Origin: Paragonimus skrjabini miyazakii
Taxonomy: Eukaryota > Platyhelminthes > Trematoda > Plagiorchiida > Troglotrematidae
NCBI GenBank assembly: GCA_014338405.1
Contig: JTDE01000235.1
Coordinates: forward strand, 94,129 to 158,128
DNA: 64,000 nucleotides
Direction of reading: 5' to 3'
Made by a program: the position numbers and the translations under genes. Shown here piece after piece: positions 49,408 through 59,800 of this stretch. Each line of letters starts with the position of its first letter. The first letter of the stretch is position 1. The notes beneath the pieces were generated by a model. The model saw only the letters and a list, made by a program, of their open reading frames with translations, had not been told where the DNA came from and ran no database searches.

Positions 49408-49692
49408 NNNNNNNNNNNNNNNNNNNNNNNNNNNNNNNNNNNNNNNNNNNNNNNNNNNNNNNNNNNNNNNNNNNNNNNNNNNNNNNNNNNNNNNNNNNNN
49501 NNNNNNNNNNNNNNNNNNNNNNNNNNNNNNNNNNNNNNNNNNNNNNNNNNNNNNNNNNNNNNNNNNNNNNNNNNNNNNNNNNNNNNNNNNNNNNNNNNNN
49601 NNNNNNNNNNNNNNNNNNNNNNNNNNNNNNNNNNNNNNNNNNNNNNNNNNNNNNNNNNNNNNNNNNNNNNNNNNNNNNNNNNNNNNNNNNNN
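49408..49692. other. Assembly gap (285 N), probably covering the 3' LTR of the gypsy element
   Basis: Run of N between the end of the integrase frame and a copy of the dispersed 110-bp repeat. Confidence 0.99.
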
Positions 49693-49693
49693 G

Positions 49694-49802
49694 TTCTAGC
49701 AGTCACGCCCAAGTTTTAACATGGAAATCCTAATGCACCAAAGTGATTTGCTTTTGCATTAAATGGAGAATCTTGTGCCTAAAATGGAAACAGATATGTA
49801 AA
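49694..49802 (+). repeat. Dispersed 110-bp repeat, copy 2
   Basis: Matches 29199-29308 from TTCTAGCAGTCACG to CAGATATGTAAA with few differences. Its place right after the integrase end and gap suggests it is the distal part of the gypsy LTR. Confidence 0.75.
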
Positions 49803-50751
49803 ATGGTATAGATTGTAACAGCTTCAACTTAGACATCCGAAACGCGCAACGATTAATACCTACAATCGTAGTAAATGAAATCTTATTAACCATCAAAGAT
49901 ATAAATAAAACATAGAAAATGGTGTATGCAGAATTTATAACAATTATTCGGAAACATGAAAAACAATACTAAACTACAGAAATTTAAACACAGCTTCTAA
50001 CTACATGTGTTGGTTGGCTGATCCAGTGCGTATACACACTATCAATTGATTTCAAACGTGTTGATCTGCATACGTCACTTCAGCATCCTGAAAATTGGGA
50101 GGATAATTATAAAATATTCTGATCAGGAGTCATTGTTAATTTAACTGACTTGACAATCCCTAACCCAAGGTAACGTACTGACTAAAATACGTGATTGCCA
50201 ACAGTTATGGTCACGAAATATCCGCATGCATTCATGTGCCAATTCAACGAATGCTTGTTCAAATTATTTCATGGGAAATACATATGTTGTACCACCAATC
50301 TGCCCGTTGCACTTAAAGTCAACGACATGAACAAGGTGAAATATACATTCTCTGTTTCAAAGGACATGCTCGATTGTGAAAACAGGGCAAAATCTCGAAA
50401 GGCAAATGGACTACAAGCCTTACGCAATTCTTGTGACATTGCATAACGTCCAGAACACGTTTGTTATCCTAGTGTCCCCATCTTTCTCAAGAACGCTCTG
50501 GTATGCCTTTCTTTAAAACAGTTGGCAGATAGAATGAAACTACCTCTCTTCTGTACGCATTGCTCAATTTGATAACTAAGAGGTTATTGAACACCCACGT
50601 AGTAGTTATTCATATTTGTTAAAAACAACTCAGCTGGATGATGTTGCCAAATTTGTGACGTGTGTCCCCCATGATGCAACGGATTAGCGGATAAACCGAT
50701 CACAATGATACAGTGGTTTCATCGGTTATCGAGACGATCACTCTGTCCTAA
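49803..50751. other. Sequence 3' of the micro-exon gene
   Basis: Should hold the 3' untranslated region of the minus-strand micro-exon gene. I see no canonical AATAAA (as TTTATT) in the 500 bp below the stop codon; a non-canonical poly(A) signal or a longer UTR is possible. No other feature. Confidence 0.35.
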
Positions 50752-50879
50752 TTAGGTTGGAAGGTTGCGTGTTATTTCAGTCCATGACCACGTTGGTACA
50801 TATATACTACGTACTTCGCGGTTATCAACGACAGCTTCTCCAAGATAACTGGTTACATCAAACATTTCAGTGAATATAT
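50752..50879 (-). CDS. Micro-exon gene: terminal coding exon
   Basis: Entered in phase 1 after CTACCTAAATCTGAAG, it encodes 42 residues: DIFTEMFDVTSYLGEAVV, then DNREVRSIYVPTWSWTEITR and N-L-P-T, stop at 50752-50754. An alternative acceptor at 50921 (TTCAACCAATAAG) gives a longer exon in phase 2. Acidic, with Trp, no Cys and no membrane segment, consistent with a secreted product. Confidence 0.62.
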
Positions 50880-53800
50880 CTTCAGATTTAGGTAGAATCA
50901 TAAAGCATCTTATTGGTTGAATGAGAAAATATATTAAACTGACTAATTGACCATAATTAATAGTTAACAAACAATGACGAATTTGCTAATCGGTTTACCT
51001 AGTAAGAATTCATTTATTGCATGAGTTACATTACGTATATTCATCAATAACAGACACTAGAGAGAGAGGAAAAATCGAATATGGCATATTATTTAGTTTG
51101 GTCAATTGCGCACTTCTGCCTATCAGTATATAAATCTTTAGCCAAACTCTTTGACATTCTGATTGAATGTAACTCAGTGGGAAATGCTGATTCACAGAGT
51201 TGCTGATACAAACTGTCAGCTTGTTTATTCTGACTCTCCCTTGAACATTTGGACCACCTGTACACAAAGGAGTGACACATACTGTTGGCGTTTACCTGTT
51301 GCACAGATAAAAAATTGTGGGAGGTTCGGCAGTACGGTTGCCTTGTAAGAACGTGGTCAGAATTACTAACCTGATCTATTCGGACCTAAAGGTAGTCGAC
51401 GAGTTCGAACCACGAGGAAATCGGTGTTCTGTGCCTTGTTTCAAAATGGCTCATCTGAAAATAACTTTTGGGGATTTCAACAGGTGAAATCATCTATGAT
51501 TAGCGTTGATTATCATTAATCAATTGAGGTAATATCTATCAACAAAAAATAGGAAGATAATACTCATCAGGGTTTCATCACCATCCCCAGCTTGGTTACA
51601 CTGCGTGCATTCTTGAAATAGTTATGTATCAAATATTAGACTCTGCACTAAACCAGCAAAAACAGTTTGTAAATCTATGATAAATTACTCACCGTTTATC
51701 CAAACATGTTTTCCCATATATGCCGGAATATATCAGAAACACTGTAGGATTCATCTGTGTGCTCATGCCCTGATTCTGGAAACCATAAAATATATAAATA
51801 TTTCAAAAATAATATCATTCTAACAAAACAACATAGATATTGATGTCACTAAACTTGAGTGTTTTTCGTTTGGTCTACAGAAATTTCATTCACAAATGAA
51901 GAAGCTTTGGATATTTGTTTACAGTAATTTGTGCTGAATAAATAATCACTGTCTCACATGACCAACATTCACTGCCAAATAACCGCACATATAAGTTGCT
52001 CACCGGTAGCGTTGTGGTCCTCTACAATAGAACAGAACATAGTTATTGTATGGTCGGTCGAGTATACCATTCAAATTCATGATTGTAAAATATCATCAGA
52101 ATAAATCGAACTAGTTATTGTAAAATCTTTAATTTTGCAGCGACTGTGGGCATCCATTTGTTTATCTGCCACGTCAAGTGCGCAGTAACGTGGTACACTA
52201 AATAAAAGGCTTTCAGAAACCATACTGGTTCCGATGAATTCACACATATTTTTTCGAAGTTTAATTGATATAGCGAAAGCGGTCTCGGAGTACGGAGACA
52301 GTTTACAGCAATCATTCACTGAATCGTAGTAATACTTTTGTATATCCTAGTAGATTATCCAGTCAAACTCAGCATCTGAAATGTGAATGTCGCACAACGA
52401 TGACAGTATTTCATTTGTACTGAACTGAAGATTCACTTTGAAAGAAACGATTCGCTTTACGCTATCCAGTCGGTGAGATATACAATCAACAATCATTTTT
52501 CGTTACATTCGTTTATTTCCAGAAACCCAACCATATGGCATTTTGTAACAAACCTTCTGTTATAAAACACATTCAATTAAACGCCAATCTGCCGGAATGT
52601 TCACTACAGGTTAGCACACTGATCCCATTTCACATAGTAATCTTGTCTTACAAAATATATCACACCGTGACCAAACCAGGTTCAGTATACTCAAAGTAGT
52701 AGCCAATTTCAAGTGTTTGGTGAATTTCTAAGATGTAAATTCAACATGGTTGTTATTCAGCGTGCATCCATCGTTGAATCCTGCCAGCTAAATATTTATG
52801 GGATTTCAACATATAAGCAACAATAGCGTATTCTAACGTAACTCACCAAATTCCCTCAACCTTTCAAAATATTCATCCACTGAAATGTAAGAAGCGTGAT
52901 TATGCAAATTACCATATGCGGTGTTTAGAAAACACGATTATCAGCTTATGCTATCGGATAATGCAATTTCACTTAGTACGGTTCTCGAACTAAAATACGC
53001 ATCTCTACAATTCGTCCTTATAAAACAGATTGTTTATTGTAATCATCATGTTTGCTCTCACTCACACAATCACGCATATGAAACAAAACCACACAAAACC
53101 ACCAAAAACCATGTGGAAACAATCCTGCTACAGGTGGTGTAATCATGTTGTCTTGTCTGTTAGCAAGCCTTTTGAAATATTCAGTGAGAAGATTGTATGC
53201 AAAAAATCTTCTCTCAAAACAGATGCTTTACGAATTGGACTTGTGAACAGAAATTAAATGCAGCAGACAGCACGAATTATCTCCTGATGAATATCGATGC
53301 TTCTCGACATCTGTTTATAAGACCTCCATTCATTGGTTTGCAATGATTCAACGAGTTATATAAACTAACATGACCGTTCATGCTTATTGAACAGCAGATC
53401 AAATGCAAACAAGTGTGCTGTCATCCATTAACGTTTCTCTCTAAAATCGTGAAGAGAACTGTATGCAACAAGGTCATTTCTGAAGCTAGCGTTTGATGTT
53501 CTCGAAACGATCAGGATCGATTACTGGATTTCATTACCTTTCCGAGTCACACCGGTTAAACTTGAATTTGGCAAAACATTCTGTAATGTGCACGACGAAT
53601 ACATATATATATATAATGTTGGGTACAAACTCTGTGATAAAGGATGCAGTCAACCTTCAAATATATGCGCAATAAATTTAAAGTAGTTCACATGAAGTGG
53701 TTGTATGTCCGAGTTGCTCACTTTTCTTATACACTGCATCCCGTTCTGCAAAATAAAATGACAGTGGTTTTCATATAAACTTAACAATTTCAGACAACCC

Positions 53801-56800
53801 ACATATACTTTGGTTCACTCAATCACCGGTCATTCCTGTAGTTGGCAAGAACTTCATAACATCTGAGAAGCCTGTTGTGTCAGTGACTGCACACATATTT
53901 TAGTGTCACATCTCTACTCTGCACCAAATATATGGCAACTAATTCACAAGAATTGATAATCCATCGCTTCAGTGGATTTCATTGAAAGTAGAATGTATTC
54001 GTGGAGCTGCTTTCAAACTGTTTGGACACGGTATTTTCAATTAGCACTTATAAATTATACTCGGATAAATAACATTCCTGATTGTCAAAGCTAGGTGGTT
54101 TTGCGAGTCAAATTGGATGAACATCATTGTGCAAATCATACAACATGTTTGCGATGTAAGGCCAACGGGTCGCATATGCATTCTCACTAATGGTTACAAC
54201 GACAACAGTGAGTGACAATGGGAATTTACGCGCTTCTTACTGATCAATAACAGACACTCACAAACAACTCGTAAACTACCAGACCGAAATGCTGAATATA
54301 ATCGCAAGTTTGAATAAATCGCCGCTAACTTGATAGATAATATGAACAATTTCCGACAACAATTTGTCTTCTCAATTAATCCCTTAACATTCGATCATTG
54401 CTATTCATGACCATTCTCAACTCGAAAATGAACCATGTTATATGCTTCAGGTGTGTTGTAACCAGTTACAAATTATCATCGCATGATATCTCATTCATTA
54501 GCCACGATAGCGAATTCAATCGCCGACCATCAGTGATCATCAGTACGTATAGCTGTACGGATTATCTGGAATTCTATTCACATACTGATCAACTAAGTAA
54601 AGTAGTCACAAGATGCACGTTGAGTTGATATGTGTGATCGTCGTGGAGCAACAGAAGAGGTGGCCTATTATTAAGCTCTTACTTATCGTTCGACTTATCG
54701 CATGAATAGAATAAATTTCATGGGTGCTTACGTTCTGAAAGTATGGTGTACTCGTTAACGTTAATCCTTCACTAGCAGCGTTCTTTTGAACGCGTGAAGC
54801 ATGCTGATCGGCATGCAGGAAGTTTAAGACAGTGAGCATATACATTTGTACAAGAACAAACTGGGAAATTGGCAATCACCTCAGAATGAGTAGAACAAGC
54901 TATAACTCACCGTCGTCAGTTTCACTCGTTACAAGCTCATCAACTGGAACAAAGATGGATAAGGCAGCATACAAAAGTCATGTTGAAAATTGTTTCACAA
55001 AGTTACAAACTGCCGAGTGCATTTTCGAAATGTTTCATTATTGATCATTGTGTGGACTGCACAATATAGTTCACGGAGATTTTCGGACAACCTACTGAAA
55101 ATTGAAGACCGTAGGTTTATATATGTATTTATATATATTTCTCTATATGCACGACCACATTTTCTAAGAAAAACCAAGCTATTCAACACATAATACCTAC
55201 TGGAACGTCTTTGGGGATGCTACCGGTACGATCAATTGTGGTTGATGTTTAGTTTGTAATTAACCAGATCCCTGACTACTCATCAATACCTATATATGTT
55301 TGGACAGCTGTTGCGTAAATTATCATTAGGTTTCTCTTCAACACCTAATTGACGTCATCCCAAAATATTTATGCTGTTCATCATACGATTATCATTTTAC
55401 AAAGAAACAAAACGTGTGGCGATATATTAAAATGTCATATTTCTCTGCAATCAGCTGTCACAACATGAATATTTAGAAGAAAACACAGTCAATTCCATCC
55501 ATCCATTGTATGAACTTGTACACTTGAAGATGGGTTGAGTAACTCACAAAGTAAACTCCACTCATCTGTGATGGAGAAAGTAAACATTCAATGTTAGTGA
55601 CTACCTTCCGATACAATAGCATTTTGCTCCACCGCAGATGAAGCTAATGCTTGAAGCAATTACGAATAAGTTAGACTAGAGAATTAAAACAAGTAGTGGA
55701 ACTACTGAAGTGAAGGTACACAATGTTGGTGCTGTATACAGTTACCCTAGAAAGTGAATACAAAATAAGGTTACCATATCATGCCTGACAGATCTGATCA
55801 TGCCAACCTATGGATAATCCTGGGAGTAATTGTATCCCCATCGGGTGATAATCCTGAGAGTCTTACATCGAAAGTAAACCAGCCGACGAACCATTTTAAG
55901 CAGACAAACAAGGTCGTCTTATGGATCAAAATTTTATAATGATATTTCCGCGTTTCTATTTGAAACTGTTCAGCAATATTTAACAGGATTGTTCAGATGT
56001 AGTATGCCATGTAGAATCGCACATTTTCTTGCACAAGTAATATGATCAACGCCTAGGTGTGTGAAATATTATATACAATGTAATCGACTCATCCTACATG
56101 AAGATATATTTACTCATCATCAGAATAAATAATTGTTTAAAGTTCAGGAAGCAAAACTGCTAAATCGCCAACCATCATTTTGATGAATTCAATATAATTC
56201 CGTGTTCTGTGACTGAGAAAATAGCGGCTGCTCTGAGGATATACGATATGTAAGCGTAACCAGAAGTATCAATGACGCATAGTTTACAAAACAATACTCA
56301 GCGTCTTCCCCTTCTGATGGTGTGACATTTTCATCTGAAAGGAACATCATCAATGCACAAGTCTGCCACACATGATGCTTTACATATAGGTGAACTGCTA
56401 CAAAAATGGAGCATTATTTTGACAACCAGCAAAGTCTCCAGGTAACCGACTTTTGTTGACAGCCACTTCTCATCTATATCGATAATCGAACCACGTGTAT
56501 GGGCTGCCTGGGCTGAATGCTTCTTGATACGATGAACTACGTAGTTGTTTATCAAAGACCAGCATATGGAAACGACGTGATAAAATACACCTGTGGATAA
56601 TTACGTAAGATAGTCCTCAGCTGCCGCGAGTGATAACCATATAATTTTCCCACTGCTTCCTCGATGACATGAAGTCAAGTCAATTGGAGTTAACGATGTC
56701 CAATATGCAACCCGAGAAGCAAAATTCTGGCCAATTATTCACTCATATATCCACTAGGTGATAAACTATTTGCTATGTGGGCTCGGGTTATTAAATAACA

Positions 56801-59800
56801 GCAGCAAACTGGACGTCCATAAGAACGGTAGTTACTGCTCACAAGCCGTATCAAGTGAGATGAAAACGATTGATCTGTTGTTATGGTTAGTTCAAAGGTA
56901 AGACTGGCGTAGAATTTGAGCTAAATTAAAAATATACAATTATAAATCCTTTCGAGTTTATCCGCAAAAAGGCCGTAGTAAACTGAACATTTACTGCACC
57001 ATTCATTTGCGTTCTTGATGTATGTTTACAGACTGTGTCGACCGAATTCTATATCAGGATTCCACACAGAACAAACCTCATTGCACTGTACATTCTACTG
57101 ACTCTACAAATGAATAGGTTTGCAGAATGGATTATGCAAAATAGCTCGGCTAGTCTCAGTTTGCCTCCCACCAGCCGACTGAGCTGTCCAGTCAGAAGGT
57201 GCAATGTACCAAAGCCAATTGAACGTGAATCACACAAATGCCGGTCGAACCTCGACCCATCCACTGGGATGATTTTGCCACTCAGTATCAACCTAGACAA
57301 CTTCAACTTCAATACCTTCATTTAACTGTGTTTTTAGTTACATTATCATGCCAACACAGTTTGGGATAATATTACGACAACAAGACACCTCTCTCGGTTA
57401 TAGGCTGTTCCAGCCTCAACCATTTCTATGGCAATTCCATAAACCGCTACTGGAGAATAACTACTATAGTTTTCACCCCACTTTCCGACAAGATATCTGC
57501 CACCATGATTGATAACATCAGCACTAATAATTAGCATATTTGGTGTTTTAATTTCCATCGATCAATTAACATCGTACTGCAGTTGGGACACAATCAACAG
57601 GTTTATAGAAACAATCAGTGAGCAAATAAAATAATTGTTATTCTTTATAAAACCATCAAATATGCATTAACAGAACAACTTTTTTTCTTTTAAAACGCTG
57701 AATTACGAGAGATTGGCTAATGTCAAGTGAAGTAGAATGACGATCAACTATCGGATAGTTGTTCACCGTGTGATCGCCAACGTTCTATTTGTTATTAACT
57801 ACGATTACCCATCTAATTAGCCACATAATATATCGTGCCCAATAATATCAAGTTCACTAACACTATTCCCTTCAAGAAGTCGCTTATTTGATGGAAATTT
57901 TTTTCCAGTAAGACTGTGAAATGAGTGTTAGTAGAAATCACCCACATCTTGTGATGCCGAGATAATGTTTTACAACAGCTTGAAATTTTGAAATATTACG
58001 CAGAACTAACCAGTTTGTACTGTCGTCTGTTCTCGAACATTTACACTGTCGTTAGTTGACACTGTTTGTCTCAAATAAAGTGCGGCACTAACTTCTCTCA
58101 CAGTGCACGAGACATTAACAATCGAGGTAATCCAACAAAGCACGCATGAGCACTGTTCCAAAGACCGACAATTTTGTTTTGTGCGTTACACATGTTGCGA
58201 TACGCCGTACACAACGCCTCACCACGGTGTTCCTGAGTCACCATACAAAACTTAGTTGACCGCATTGCATTTTCGTATCCTATATTCCGTCAATTTGTCC
58301 TAAGATGACAATTACATATACAGGCAACCGAAAGTCGTGTATTTAATTGGGTCGGCCAGTTTCATTTTGTATTGACGAGCGAATTACATGTAAATATGAA
58401 AGCCTTCAGGAATATAATCATCCTACTCATAAGGAAATACCAAATTCGGTTTTACGGCTGATGCACCGGGACATGATACGTCTGTTAATGTTCGTCAGAC
58501 GTTTTGTAAGGAGACGAAGTGCCCTGTTAGAAAGCCAACCACAAACATATTAAGCATATGGTATGTAAATTCAACAATCATTATGTATGTCGACGTTTGA
58601 TTCACATCCTAGTTTAGTCTAGTTTTCAACAAATTGCGTAATGAGGTATTTTTTGCTAAATATTTTGAAAAGTCGTTACCAAATTGTACTAGTTGTTGTG
58701 TGCAGAGTAAACAATGTATGTATATGCATTTCCACTGTGACGATGTTTGTTTACAGTTACAATTAGTGATACATATCCGAAAATTGACGGACGGCGAAAC
58801 GAACTGGCATTTTCGATTTCAACCAGACAGCGAGACTCCGGTGACAATTTCAAACAACTGTATCTAAAACCAAGCAAACAAATTAGGATCACAAGTAAAC
58901 GTGACAGTTTACAATTCTGGGGTCGGTTATCGGTGAACGTTTGATAGTCTTCATTTTCCTTATGAAAATTAAGATACCTGATAGTGTGGCAAACGTAGTG
59001 TTTTAGTCTGATACTCAAAGGTAACATACCAAGAAACGGCATTAAGTGACAGCTTACAAATTATTGATTCACCACAATGTTTACGTACACCTTCAACCAG
59101 TAAAGTACTATAGTAGGTCAGATTGTTTTCCGGACTAAATTTAATTGTGGAATGTTATTACAACATGCCATGGGATCCCATTTTGCAAAACCTGTTGAAA
59201 GTAGGCCGAGGCATGTATCTTTTTTAAAGATAGCTCACGACCTACTCTGGTCGATGTGCTGAAGACTGGAGATCAATAGTCCTGAATCCCAACTGATTGG
59301 GTGCTCAATATTATGTTTTGTTGAACTAGTGTGATATTTCACATTGATTACAAGAAAAGAACTAACGTTATCACATACGTCATCTTTGGCGTACGGAAAA
59401 TAAACAAAACTATTATAATCCTCCATAGTGTGCTTTAAGGAACGCTGTACTTGATGCAGCCATTAACCTACATCATTTGATTACAACAAACATCCTTAGA
59501 AAACAGCTAACTCATGTGAAGGTTAAAATCGATGGTACATTCACAGTCAACTCACCTGTAGACACTTCGGTACTAACTGGTGACAGTTCTGTAACGGTAC
59601 GAGCTATTGTTCATTATATGATGGCTGACAATATGAAGCAACTATATACAAAGTGATTGATATGTATTAAATTGAACGTGTGATCAAAACTCATAATTTA
59701 TCATGACGCCAGATTTTCTTATCATGGTTAAGCATCTATTATATAGTTAACACTAAACACAAATTGACTGTTCGTCCTTTATAAATTTACATTTTGTGTT

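Noticed and set aside
53098..53130. Possible 59- or 63-nt exon around 53064-53126
   Set aside because: It is open, but very hydrophobic and Trp/Phe-rich, unlike its neighbours, and depends on a weak acceptor in a purine-poor stretch.
53598..53616. AT-dinucleotide run
   Set aside because: Short simple repeat of no evident significance.
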